From NCBI GenBank assembly GCA_963835775.1, contig CAWIHB010000017.1:62001-126000 (forward strand): 64,000 bases of DNA, given 5' to 3'. The notes under the pieces were generated by a model. That model had not been told where the DNA came from. It did no database searches and saw nothing but the letters and a program-made list of their open reading frames with translations. Position 1 is the stretch's first letter, and the number at the start of each line of letters is the position of its first letter. The position numbers and the translations under genes are program-made. Shown here piece by piece: positions 1 through 7,147 of the stretch. This DNA is from Palsa-504 sp963835775 (GTDB lineage: Bacteria; Actinomycetota; Actinomycetes; Streptosporangiales; Streptosporangiaceae).

Positions 1-70
1 CGCGGTGATCTACAACCTGGCGTCCCGGCTGGTCGGCGGCGTGGAGGTGACTCTCCGCGAGACCGAATGA
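1..70 (+). CDS. C-terminal end of a DUF3566-type membrane protein (partial)
   Basis: The window opens inside a reading frame that ends with VGGVEVTLRETE and a TGA at 68-70. This tail resembles the end of DUF3566 proteins, small membrane proteins usually encoded just after gyrA in actinobacteria. The tRNA-Ile that follows fits that neighbourhood. Only 22 residues are visible, so the assignment rests mainly on context and a short tail motif. Confidence 0.55.
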   Translation, partial: AVIYNLASRLVGGVEVTLRETE

Positions 71-93
71 CCTGCGCTGCGGCGGCCAGGCTT

Positions 94-124
94 CACCGTC
101 CCGGCGTAACCCGCCGGGACGGTG
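94..124 (+). terminator. Rho-independent-like hairpin after the DUF3566 gene
   Basis: A perfect 13-bp inverted repeat (arms 94-106 and 112-124, loop 107-111) lies 24 nt after the stop codon. There is no clear T-tract, which is common in high-GC actinobacteria. It probably ends the gyrA-side transcript before tRNA-Ile. Confidence 0.65.
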
Positions 125-175
125 CGGTAGGATGATGCCTGCTCCTGTTTCCGCAGGTCATGCCGGTCGTGGCAT

Positions 176-249
176 GGGGTTATAGCTCAGTCGGTTAGAG
201 CGCGTCCCTGATAAGGACGAGGCCCGTGGTTCAAGTCCACGTAACCCCA
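176..249 (+). tRNA. tRNA-Ile (GAT anticodon)
   Basis: A full cloverleaf can be read: acceptor GGGGTTA pairs with TAACCCC, the anticodon stem is CGTCC/GGACG around loop CTGATAA (anticodon GAT), the T-loop is TTCAAGT, and the discriminator is A249. CCA is not encoded. tRNA-Ile after gyrA and tRNA-Ala further on is the usual actinobacterial arrangement. Confidence 0.97.
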
Positions 250-411
250 CTATTCGCTTCCTCATCAGCAATAACCTTGCTATTCCGCGGCTGCCGGGCG
301 CGGCCGGAGCGGCACTAGGCGAAGCGGCTTGCTAAGCTGCCCTACACCTGCGGTCGCGTATCCGCTGCCGTGGGCTGACCGTGACATCATCGAGGCGGAG
401 GGTTCCTCGCT

Positions 412-537
412 GTGAAGAAGCTCATGCTGGTCGTCCTGCTGCTCGGCCTGGGCGGTTTCGCCGTCTGGCGCAAGGTCCAGTCTGACCGCGCCGAACTCGA
501 CCTGTGGACCGAGGCGACCACGGCCGACGAGGACTGA
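412..537 (+). CDS. DLW-39 family small membrane protein
   Basis: A GTG-started frame encodes 41 residues beginning MKKLMLVVLLLGLGG, one hydrophobic segment, then a charged tail containing the sequence DLW. Length, hydrophobic N-terminus and DLW motif match the DLW-39 family, a conserved actinobacterial small protein of unknown function typically found beside gyrA and tRNA-Ile. A purine-rich stretch (GGCGGAGGG) lies about 12 nt upstream. It is probably a single-pass or tail-anchored membrane protein. Confidence 0.8.
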   Translation: MKKLMLVVLLLGLGGFAVWRKVQSDRAELDLWTEATTADED

Positions 538-558
538 CCTGCCCGCGGAGGCGAGCCA

Positions 559-1269
559 GTGAGCGATACCTCGCCTGTATCGCTGGTCTGCTGCGACGTC
601 GTGGGAGCCGCCGCGGTGGACGGCAGCGTGCTCGAGCGGGCGTTCGCGGAGGCTATCGCCACTCAGGGCGTGGTGACGGGCACGGCGGCCTACGTCAGGT
701 CCATGGTCGAGTTCGACCGGACCCGCGGCTGGTCGCCGGCCGCCGTCATGCACAGCCTGTTTCCCGAGGACGAGATCCGGGCCCAGGCGGCCGACCTGGC
801 CTTCGAGCGGTCGCTGGCGGCCGCGCTGGACCGGTTCGGGGTCCTGCCGCTGCCCGGCGCGAACGACGCGCTGGGCAAGCTGGCTGCGGCCGGGACCAAG
901 CTGTGCCTGCTGTCGTGCCTGTCCCGGCCCGCGCTCAGCCTGATCCTGGAACGCCTGGCCTGGTGGCAGCGCGCCGACTTGGTGCTGTGCGCGGACGACG
1001 TGGCCCGGGGCTTCCCCTGGCCCGATCTGGTCCTTACCGCGATCCTGCGGCTGGGCATCGGCGACGTCCGGGAGGTGGCGGTGGTCGCGGCGAGTGAGAG
1101 CGGAGTGCTCTGCGCCTGCCGGGCCGGGGCCAGGCACGTCGTCGGCGTGCTGTCCGGCGTGCACGACGGCAGCAGGCTCCGCCGCGCCGGAGCTACCCAC
1201 CTGCTGGAAGACCTCAGCGATCTGCCCGACCTGGTGGCCTCGCCCGGCGAGTTCGCGATCCGGAGCTAA
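559..1269 (+). CDS. HAD-superfamily (phosphonatase-like) protein with degenerate active site
   Basis: 236 residues. The order of elements follows phosphonoacetaldehyde-hydrolase-like HAD proteins: an N-terminal strand with possible nucleophile Asp13 (CCDVVGAAAVDG), a helical cap with VEFDRTRGWS, a motif II-like LLSCLSRP, a motif III-like RGFPWPDLVL, and a motif IV region near residue 175 reading VVAASESGVLCACRAG. In active members the first motif is normally D-x-A-G-T and the last carries acidic residues (GDTxxD). Here the T and the late Asp residues are replaced, so catalysis may be impaired or altered. The start is 21 nt after the DLW-39 stop, with GGAGG about 9 nt upstream of the GTG. The product may be a regulatory or inactive HAD homologue; its substrate is unknown. 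Confidence 0.65.
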   Translation: MSDTSPVSLVCCDVVGAAAVDGSVLERAFAEAIATQGVVTGTAAYVRSMVEFDRTRGWSPAAVMHSLFPEDEIRAQAADLAFERSLAAALDRFGVLPLPGANDALGKLAAAGTKLCLLSCLSRPALSLILERLAWWQRADLVLCADDVARGFPWPDLVLTAILRLGIGDVREVAVVAASESGVLCACRAGARHVVGVLSGVHDGSRLRRAGATHLLEDLSDLPDLVASPGEFAIRS

Positions 1270-1317
1270 CCACGGCGCGTGCGGAGAGTTCGCGCCGCAC
1301 ATGGCAGACTGTGAAGC

Positions 1318-2181
1318 ATGCCGGAACTGCCGGAGGTGGAGTCGCTGGCCGCCTTCTTGCGCGAGCACGCGACCGGGCATGCGGTCGCGCGCGCCGACGC
1401 CGCCTCGTTCTCGGTGCTCAAGACGTTTGACCCGCCGCTGACCGCCCTGACCGGCCAGGTGATCAGCGAGGTCGGCCGGCACGGCAAGTTCCTGGACCTG
1501 TCCACCGATCAGGGCCTGCATCTGATCACGCACCTGGCCCGGGCCGGCTGGCTGCGCTGGCGCGACGAACTGCCCACCGCCCCGCCGAAGCCGGGCAAGA
1601 GCCCACTGGCGTTCCGGCTGCGGCTCGATAACGGTTCCGGATTCGACCTGACCGAGCAGGGCACCAAGAAGCGCCTGGCTGTCTACCTGGTCCGCGACCC
1701 CGCCGAGGTGCCTGGTGTCGCCACCCTCGGACCGGATCCGCTGGCCGCGGATTTCACCCTGGACACGCTGGCCGGCCTGCTGGCCGGCCGCCGGATGCAG
1801 ATCAAAGGCGTGCTGCGGGACCAGGGCATCATCGCCGGCATCGGCAACGCCTATTCCGACGAGGTGCTGCACGTGGCCAAGATGTCCCCGTTCAAGATCG
1901 CCGCCAGCATGACCCCCGACGAGGTGGGTGTGCTCTACGACGCGATCAAGACCACGCTGACCGAAGCCGTCGAGCGCTCCGCGGGCCTGGCTGCCGCGGA
2001 CCTGAAGGGCGAGAAGAAGAGCGGCCTGCGCGTCCACGGCAAGGCGGGCCAGGCCTGTCCGGTGTGCGGCGACACCATCAAGGAGGTCTCCTTCGCCGAC
2101 TCAGCCCTGCAGTACTGCCCGACCTGCCAGACCGGTGGCAAGCCCCTCGCCGACCGCCGCCTTTCCCGGCTGCTCAAATAG
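1318..2181 (+). CDS. Fpg/Nei family DNA-formamidopyrimidine glycosylase
   Basis: 287 residues starting MPELPEVESL. The N-terminal Pro2-Glu3 pair is the catalytic signature of Fpg/Nei base-excision glycosylases, which remove oxidised bases and cut abasic sites by beta,delta-elimination. GRHGKFLDL near residue 56 supplies the conserved lysine, the H2TH region reads DQGIIAGIGNAYSDE (about 165-180), and a C-terminal zinc finger has Cys pairs CPVC and CPTC (about 242-268). The length is normal for Fpg. Sequence reading alone does not separate MutM from the Nei-like actinobacterial paralogues, so no symbol is given. It begins 48 nt after the HAD gene and may share its transcript. Confidence 0.9.
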   Translation: MPELPEVESLAAFLREHATGHAVARADAASFSVLKTFDPPLTALTGQVISEVGRHGKFLDLSTDQGLHLITHLARAGWLRWRDELPTAPPKPGKSPLAFRLRLDNGSGFDLTEQGTKKRLAVYLVRDPAEVPGVATLGPDPLAADFTLDTLAGLLAGRRMQIKGVLRDQGIIAGIGNAYSDEVLHVAKMSPFKIAASMTPDEVGVLYDAIKTTLTEAVERSAGLAAADLKGEKKSGLRVHGKAGQACPVCGDTIKEVSFADSALQYCPTCQTGGKPLADRRLSRLLK

Positions 2182-2252
2182 GCCTGCCGGCCTCATCCTG
2201 GCCAGGTACGCGCCCTGACCAGGGCGCAGCAGGTACCCTTGGAAGACATCTC

Positions 2253-2325
2253 GGGGCTATAGCTCAGCTGGAAGAGCGTCTGGTTTGCATCCAGAAGGCC
2301 AGGGGTTCGAGTCCCCTTAGCTCCA
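2253..2325 (+). tRNA. tRNA-Ala (TGC anticodon)
   Basis: 73 nt. Acceptor GGGGCTA pairs with TAGCTCC and includes the G3:U70 wobble that identifies alanine tRNA. The anticodon loop is TTTGCAT (TGC), the T-loop TTCGAGT, the discriminator A2325. CCA is not encoded. It closes the conserved gyrA-side segment; accessory sequence begins after it. Confidence 0.97.
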
Positions 2326-2520
2326 CCCTTTTTCGAACACCTGTCCCCCAGATACAGCAGCTGCGTAAATCAACGTGTGGCTACTCGGCATCTGGCAACG
2401 CAGGCATCAGGGGAGCCCAGGGCGTCACTGAGCCGCTTGAGCGCCGCGAGCGTCGTTTTGTCGGGCACCATCAGGCCGAAGGCCCGGCCCGCGGAACGCG
2501 CGGCGAACCTCGACGTCGTA

Positions 2521-2730
2521 TCAGGTCAGCGGATCATGCCTCGGCGTCCACACCCGGCCGATGAGCAGGTAGAGGATGCCGCCGAACGGAATCGAGATCA
2601 GGCAGATCACCGCCCATACCCACCGCGGCAGAAAGCGCACCCGCTCAGCCAGGAATACTTGCCGCAGGCACAACGTCAACCAGCCGGCTAGGAGCGCCAG
2701 GCCGAGTATCACCACAAGCGCCGCGAGCAT
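2521..2730 (-). CDS. Small membrane protein with PLDc_N (cardiolipin synthase N-terminal) domain
   Basis: 69 residues with two hydrophobic segments (about 4-22 and 38-57); the second contains the PLDc_N-type motif W-x-I-C-L-I-S-I-P-F-G-G-I-L-Y-L-L-I-G-R. This domain occurs alone in many small actinobacterial proteins and N-terminally in cardiolipin synthases and anti-sigma regulators. The ATG at 2730 is preferred because AGGAG lies 8 nt upstream; a GTG at 2739 is open in frame but abuts the same ribosome site. No catalytic HKD motif is present. Function unknown. Confidence 0.75.
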   Translation of the reverse strand: MLAALVVILGLALLAGWLTLCLRQVFLAERVRFLPRWVWAVICLISIPFGGILYLLIGRVWTPRHDPLT

Positions 2731-2743
2731 CGCGCTCACCTCC

Positions 2744-2975
2744 TCAGCCCGACGATCGATCTCGATTTAAGGATAGCTCTGGCGCATGATCCGGCTTGCG
2801 GCCCCAGGTCAGGAACGGCAGGCCGGCCATCACGACCGTATCGGGATCATCGAGGTGAGCGCGGCCCGCCGTGTCCAGGCTCGTCAAGTTCTGTGTCCGT
2901 GGCCAGGCCCATCTCCAGCACCTGCGAGCGCATGCTTTGCACTAGGTCCAGCCGCAGGGCTTCACGCGGACCCTG
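2744..2975 (-). pseudogene. C-terminal remnant of a class I SAM-dependent methyltransferase, frameshifted
   Basis: On the minus strand one frame reads GPREALRLDLVQSMRSQVLE and on to ATDTELDE. After one extra C near 2880 the homologous text continues in the next frame as LDTAGRAHLDDPDTVVMAG, then PFLTWGRKP, with a stop at 2744-2746. This matches the usual C-terminus of UbiE/Methyltransf_25-type enzymes (HLDDP...V...FL.WGRKP). The SAM-binding N-terminal half is absent; sequence above about 2975 does not continue it. A truncated, frameshifted relic is the best reading. Confidence 0.6.
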
Positions 2976-3060
2976 CCGCGTCAGGTGTGAGCCGCAGGTC
3001 AAAGGCCACTTGCGATCTTGAGGGCCTTGAGCAGAGCCAAACCAGGAGCCAAGGTCCGCG

Positions 3061-3258
3061 CTAACGCTTCGTCGCCCGGAAGACGCGATAGGCCAGCACG
3101 CTGTTCGCCACCGCGCCCGCGAGCGTCAGCAGCGCCCAGCCCCAGTAGCCATAGGCCAGCAGGACGCCGGTCAGGGCGAGCAGCCAGGCCGTGACCAGCA
3201 CCCGGATGAGTATCACGCTACGCGGATGCCTGCGGTCGAAGCCCGTTGCCATGTTCAT
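3061..3258 (-). CDS. Small two-helix membrane protein of unknown function
   Basis: 65 residues: a basic N-terminus (FDRRHPRSV), two hydrophobic helices (about 15-35 and 38-57) and a basic C-terminal tail RVFRATKR. GGGAG sits 7 nt upstream of the ATG at 3258, which supports translation. No family is recognised with confidence. It lies between two gene remnants, so it may be a survivor of a decaying region. Confidence 0.55.
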   Translation of the reverse strand: MNMATGFDRRHPRSVILIRVLVTAWLLALTGVLLAYGYWGWALLTLAGAVANSVLAYRVFRATKR

Positions 3259-3337
3259 GATCGTCTCCCTCGATCACAGAGTACGCAACAGTGTCCGTAC
3301 CCAGGCCAGAAGACCGGGGCATTTGTCAAGGCCGGCC

Positions 3338-3637
3338 CGTAGGCACCCAGCCAGGCACAGTCTGGGCTGGGTGGTCGCCCGGCAGGGTCCGGAACTCGTC
3401 GGTTTCGTCAACGTGTTGTGGGATGGCCTGGTTCATGCGTGGCTGCAAGATGTGATGGTCGCGGTCAAGGCGCGTGGCCAGGGCATTGGCACTGTGCTTG
3501 TCAACCACGCCCGCGATGGCGCCAAAACGGCCGGATGTGAGTACTTGCACGTGGACTTCGAGGACGACCTGCGCTCGTTCTATTTTGGCGCCTGCGGTTT
3601 CGCACCCACGAACGCCGGACTGCTGTCACTAGGCTGA
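3338..3637 (+). pseudogene. 5'-truncated GNAT acetyltransferase remnant
   Basis: The frame reads HSLGWVVARQGPELVGFVNV, then a GNAT motif A (AVKARGQGIGTVLVNHA) and the C-terminal FYFGACGF typical of N-acetyltransferases, ending at TGA 3635-3637. The N-terminal 30-40 residues of the fold are missing, and no start with a ribosome site precedes the homologous part. The acetyl-CoA loop RGQGIG is intact, but the protein is unlikely to be made in full. Confidence 0.6.
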
Positions 3638-3753
3638 CTCAGCGGTCGTTCGCTGCTTGCGCCCTGGGAGGTTCGGGTCTGTGGGTGAAGATGGCAGGCA
3701 GCGCCGTGGTTCTGGCCGTGTGCTGTACCTGCGCTCCCGGCAGCAGCGTCCGG

Positions 3754-4170
3754 TTAGCGCCGCTGGTCGAGGGCGGGCTGGGCCCGGGCCGCCGGCGTCA
3801 GCACGTCGCCGACCGCCTCGGTCAGCCGCGCCATCTCGTAGGAAACCAGGTCCGTGTCGCACTCGGAGGCGGCCAGCACGGCCAGGATCGACCCGTCGCT
3901 GATGGCCATGACGAACATTAGCCCGGCTTCCATCTCCACCAGGGCGTGGGTGGGCTGGCCGGCTTCGAAGATCCGGGCCGCGCCCTGCATCAGGCTGGCC
4001 AGCCCGGAGGTGATGGCCGCGAACTGGTTGGCGAAGCCTGGAGGAATGCCTTCTGACAGCGCCAGCGGGACGCCGTCCGCGGACACCACGGCCGCGTGCG
4101 CGACATCCGCGACCCGCAAGGTGAAGTCGGTGACCAGCCAATTCAGGTCCTGGCCGTAGGCGTAACTCAC
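3754..4170 (-). CDS. Roadblock/LC7 domain protein (conservon CvnB-like)
   Basis: 138 residues beginning with GTG, starting MSYAYGQDLNWLVTDF, with the roadblock/LC7 fold across about 8-110 (VVSADGVPLALSEG, GLASLMQGAARIFEAG, ISDGSILAVLA). Such proteins sit between a membrane sensor kinase and a small GTPase in streptomycete conservons and bind the GTPase. The start overlaps the stop of the upstream kinase by 4 nt (GTGA), so the two are translationally coupled. The DUF742 protein and GTPase that normally follow are missing. Confidence 0.88.
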   Translation of the reverse strand: MSYAYGQDLNWLVTDFTLRVADVAHAAVVSADGVPLALSEGIPPGFANQFAAITSGLASLMQGAARIFEAGQPTHALVEMEAGLMFVMAISDGSILAVLAASECDTDLVSYEMARLTEAVGDVLTPAARAQPALDQRR

Positions 4171-6821
4171 CGGTCGGCCCCCTCTACTGCGCTCGGTGCC
4201 TGGCCCTCGGCGGCGCTGGTAGCCGGGTCCTTGGCGCGGCGGGTTCCGCGCTGGAAACCACTCAGCCGGCTGCGTGCTACGTCAGGTGATCGCGGTGGCC
4301 GCGAGGCGGCGGGCTTGGGCGCTTCCTGGCCGTCCGGGCGGTGGCGGCCGCCGCCCACCGACCCGGGCAGGAGGTTGGCCTGCGGAACTCGTACGGGCAG
4401 CCCGGCGGTGGTGGTGTCGCCGCGCACCGGGTTGGCGATGGTCTGCGCCGCTTGCCTGCTCTCGGCCCACTCATCGATCCCGGCCAGACCGCTCCTGGCC
4501 GGCTGCGGGGCCGTCGCTGAGGCCAGCCCTGAGGCCAGGCCGGAGGCCAGGCCGGGAGCCGTCCCGGGGACCACCCCGGGCGGCAGGGCGCCGTTGCCGA
4601 GCGCCCCGGAGGCGTCAGGCCGGCGGCTGCGGAACCAGTCGGACCCGGCCGGCCCGGCCGGCCCGGCCGTCGGCCCGGTCTCGCGCATACCGATGCCAGC
4701 CTGGTCGTCCGGGACCGTTCGTACCGCCGCCTCGTGCCGGCCTGCGGCCCCCACGCCCTGGTAGCCGACGTAGGGGGCGAACGGCTGCGGCCGTCCGCCG
4801 TACGGCTGGGCCGTCCGCTCGGTCACGCTGTCCGGCAGCCAGACCAGAGCGGTCAGCCCGTGCGGGGCCCTGGTCCGCAGCCGGACCCGCACCCCGTGCC
4901 GTTCGGCCAGCCGCGCCACCGCGAACAGGCCCATGTGCCGGGAGACCGACACGTCGATGACCGGCGGGTTGTCCAGTCGCCAGTTGATCTCCGCCAGCCT
5001 CCCGTCGGGGATACCGACACCGCTGTCGGTGACCTCGATCAGCACGCCTCCGCTGATCACCTCCTGGGCCGACACCTGCACCGGGGTGTCCTTGGGCGAG
5101 AAGATCGTGGCGTTCTCGATCACCTCGGCCAGCAGGTGCACGACGTCGGACACCGCCTGCCCGGAAACCGCCAACCCCGGCTGGATCCGCAGTGACACCC
5201 TGCTGTACTGCTCGATCTCCGAAACCGCCGCGCGGGCCACGTCCGCGAGCGCCACCGGCTGGCTCCATTTGCGCGCGCTCTCGTGCCCGGCCAGCAGGAG
5301 CAGGTTCTCGGAGTTCCGGCGCATCCGGGTGACCAGGTGGTCCATCGCGAACAGGTTGGACAGCCGGTCGGGATCAGCCTCGTTCTGCTCCAGGGCGTCG
5401 ATCATGCGCACCAGCCGCTCGATCAGCGACTGGCTGCGCCGGGACAGGTTGACGAACATCGCGTTGAAGCTGTTGCGCAGCATGGCCTCGTTGCCCGCCA
5501 GCCGCACCGCCTCCGCGTGGACCTGGTCGAACGCGCGAGCCACCTGGCCGATCTCGTCGGCGGACAGCACGTCGATCGGCTCCACCTGCAGGCTCATCGA
5601 CGAGTCCGGGGCCTCGCCCAGCTGGCGGACCCGCTCCGGCAGTTCCACCGTCGCGATGTTGAGCGCGCCTTCGCGCAGCTTGCGCAGCGGCCCGACCAGG
5701 GACCGGGCCACGGCGATCGTCGCGAACAGCACCAGGAGCAGGATGATCGCGGTCAGCAGCGCGGTGATCAGCGCGGTCTGTTCGGCGTTCCGCTGCAGCG
5801 ACCGGGCCCGGGCGACGATGTTCTGGGCCACCACCCGCTCGACCTGCTGCATGTCGTCGACCTTGCCCGACTGGGCGGTAAACCACTGGCCGGGCGCCGC
5901 CGCGGGGCTGATGCCCAGGGCGCCCTGGTCGATGTTCAGGGTGCCGGTGCCCGGCGGCAGGCCCAGGACGTAGACCTCGATGTTCTGGGCCGCGTTCACC
6001 TGCGGCCCGGACACGGTGCGGTCGTACGTGCTCTGTTCGGCGGCCGTGGCCGTCGTGTCGAACGCGGCCACGTCGGTGAGCTCTTCAGACTGGGCGGTGA
6101 TCAGGGACTGCTGCACCCCGTCGGCGAACAGTTGCTGGTTGAACGCGTTGTACAGCAGCGCGCGCTGCTGCGCGGCCTGGTCCTTGGCCAGGGCCAGCGA
6201 GTCGAGCGTCTGCACGTCGTTGACCAGGATGGAGTCCGAGGTGCCCTGCGCGATCTGATCGTTCAGGGAGATCATGTCGCTGATCGGGGGGGCGTAGGCC
6301 GTGATCACGGACAGCACCGACTGGCTGGACTGGGCAATGTCGCGCAGCTTGTCGATGTTCCTGATGTCGGAGACTACGGTGGCCACCCGGGACTGGATGT
6401 TCGGCGGGAAGGAACCGCCGATGCCGGCGGCCAGATTCTCGACCTTGGCGGCCGCGGCGTTGCTCGCGCTGTAGGAACTCTGCAGGTCACTGGCGTTGGT
6501 GATCGGCAGCAGCCCGGCCGTCCGGTCACGCTCGTCCTCCAGGGCCTGGATCAGGCCGGTGACCTGCTGGCCGAGGTCGGCGAGCTGTGACACGCCGCCG
6601 AACTCCGATGCGCTGTCCGCCGCCGCCGCGACCCGCAGACCGCCGAAGACCAGGCCCATCAGCAGTGCTATCACGATTACGGCGATGAGCCGCCACGACA
6701 CGGGCCAGTTCCGCAGGCTCGGCGTCCTGGTCCCGGAAAACTCAATGGCCGTCGCGTCGCTGGCGTGCTGGCTGGTCTTGTCGGCGCGTACTCTGGCGCT
6801 CGCAGCCCCATGGTTTCCCAT
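4167..6821 (-). CDS. Sensor histidine kinase with nitrate-sensor-like periplasmic domain (conservon CvnA-like)
   Basis: 884 residues. Order: cytoplasmic leader, TM1 (about 43-67), a helical extracellular NIT-like domain (about 75-345) containing EDERDRTAGLL, TM2 (about 350-373), HAMP (about 372-445), a helical dimerisation region with NLSRRSQSLIERLVRM, and a HATPase_c domain (EVIENATIFSPKD near 570, DSGVGIPDG). From about 680 onward the tail is Gly/Ala/Pro-rich and probably disordered, with tandem LASG units. There is no classical phospho-acceptor H-box, typical of CvnA kinases. GAGGA lies about 9 nt before the ATG. It pairs with the roadblock gene that follows. Confidence 0.87.
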   Translation of the reverse strand: MGNHGAASARVRADKTSQHASDATAIEFSGTRTPSLRNWPVSWRLIAVIVIALLMGLVFGGLRVAAAADSASEFGGVSQLADLGQQVTGLIQALEDERDRTAGLLPITNASDLQSSYSASNAAAAKVENLAAGIGGSFPPNIQSRVATVVSDIRNIDKLRDIAQSSQSVLSVITAYAPPISDMISLNDQIAQGTSDSILVNDVQTLDSLALAKDQAAQQRALLYNAFNQQLFADGVQQSLITAQSEELTDVAAFDTTATAAEQSTYDRTVSGPQVNAAQNIEVYVLGLPPGTGTLNIDQGALGISPAAAPGQWFTAQSGKVDDMQQVERVVAQNIVARARSLQRNAEQTALITALLTAIILLLVLFATIAVARSLVGPLRKLREGALNIATVELPERVRQLGEAPDSSMSLQVEPIDVLSADEIGQVARAFDQVHAEAVRLAGNEAMLRNSFNAMFVNLSRRSQSLIERLVRMIDALEQNEADPDRLSNLFAMDHLVTRMRRNSENLLLLAGHESARKWSQPVALADVARAAVSEIEQYSRVSLRIQPGLAVSGQAVSDVVHLLAEVIENATIFSPKDTPVQVSAQEVISGGVLIEVTDSGVGIPDGRLAEINWRLDNPPVIDVSVSRHMGLFAVARLAERHGVRVRLRTRAPHGLTALVWLPDSVTERTAQPYGGRPQPFAPYVGYQGVGAAGRHEAAVRTVPDDQAGIGMRETGPTAGPAGPAGSDWFRSRRPDASGALGNGALPPGVVPGTAPGLASGLASGLASATAPQPARSGLAGIDEWAESRQAAQTIANPVRGDTTTAGLPVRVPQANLLPGSVGGGRHRPDGQEAPKPAASRPPRSPDVARSRLSGFQRGTRRAKDPATSAAEGQAPSAVEGADR

Positions 6822-7147
6822 TGCTGATGTCCTCGCTGGTTACGCGCTCTTCAAACCGTACTGCCGACGCAGCTGAACCCTGAGAACCAAAGGTCCCCGG
6901 CGGCACGAATGTGGAATGGCGCCACTGTAATGCGAAAGTGTATGAAATATCCCGAAAGTTCCGATCTAGCTGCCCAGTCCGGAAAACAGCAATCTGACCT
7001 GGGTGAATAGCGGCAAGCCCGGCTGTGGTGACTCTGCCGGGCCCACCGCCACCGGAGGTGGGCCCGGGTCCGGGATGTACCGTCGGCGACGGTCAGGTAT
7101 CTCACCGTGCTAACCCCTTCATCCTGACCAGCTGTCCGGGCCGGGAC
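6822..7147 (-). promoter_or_regulatory. Intergenic region upstream of the sensor kinase
   Basis: 326 nt with no credible gene. The part nearest the kinase (about 6890-7015) is noticeably less GC-rich than its surroundings and presumably holds the kinase promoter, although no clear -35/-10 pair stands out. The far end contains the terminator hairpin of the upstream lipoprotein gene. Confidence 0.4.
7037..7067 (-). terminator. Strong hairpin terminator after the solute-binding lipoprotein gene
   Basis: A perfect 11-bp stem (7037-7047 with 7057-7067) and a 9-nt loop, about 80 nt past the lipoprotein stop in its direction of transcription. The stem is almost entirely G:C. It likely insulates the kinase-roadblock pair from that gene. 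Confidence 0.75.

Noticed and set aside
280..2037. 585-codon minus-strand open frame across DLW-39, HAD and Fpg genes
   Set aside because: Low-complexity translation, and it covers the strand opposite three genes with good motifs and ribosome sites.
2390..2520. Minus-strand frame reading AARSAGRAFGLMVPDKTTL
   Set aside because: It has some coding flavour but no start, no ribosome site and no recognised family. Left as non-coding.
2064..2564. Plus-strand 166-codon frame through tRNA-Ala
   Set aside because: It overlaps the Fpg gene end and a tRNA; the translation has no domain.
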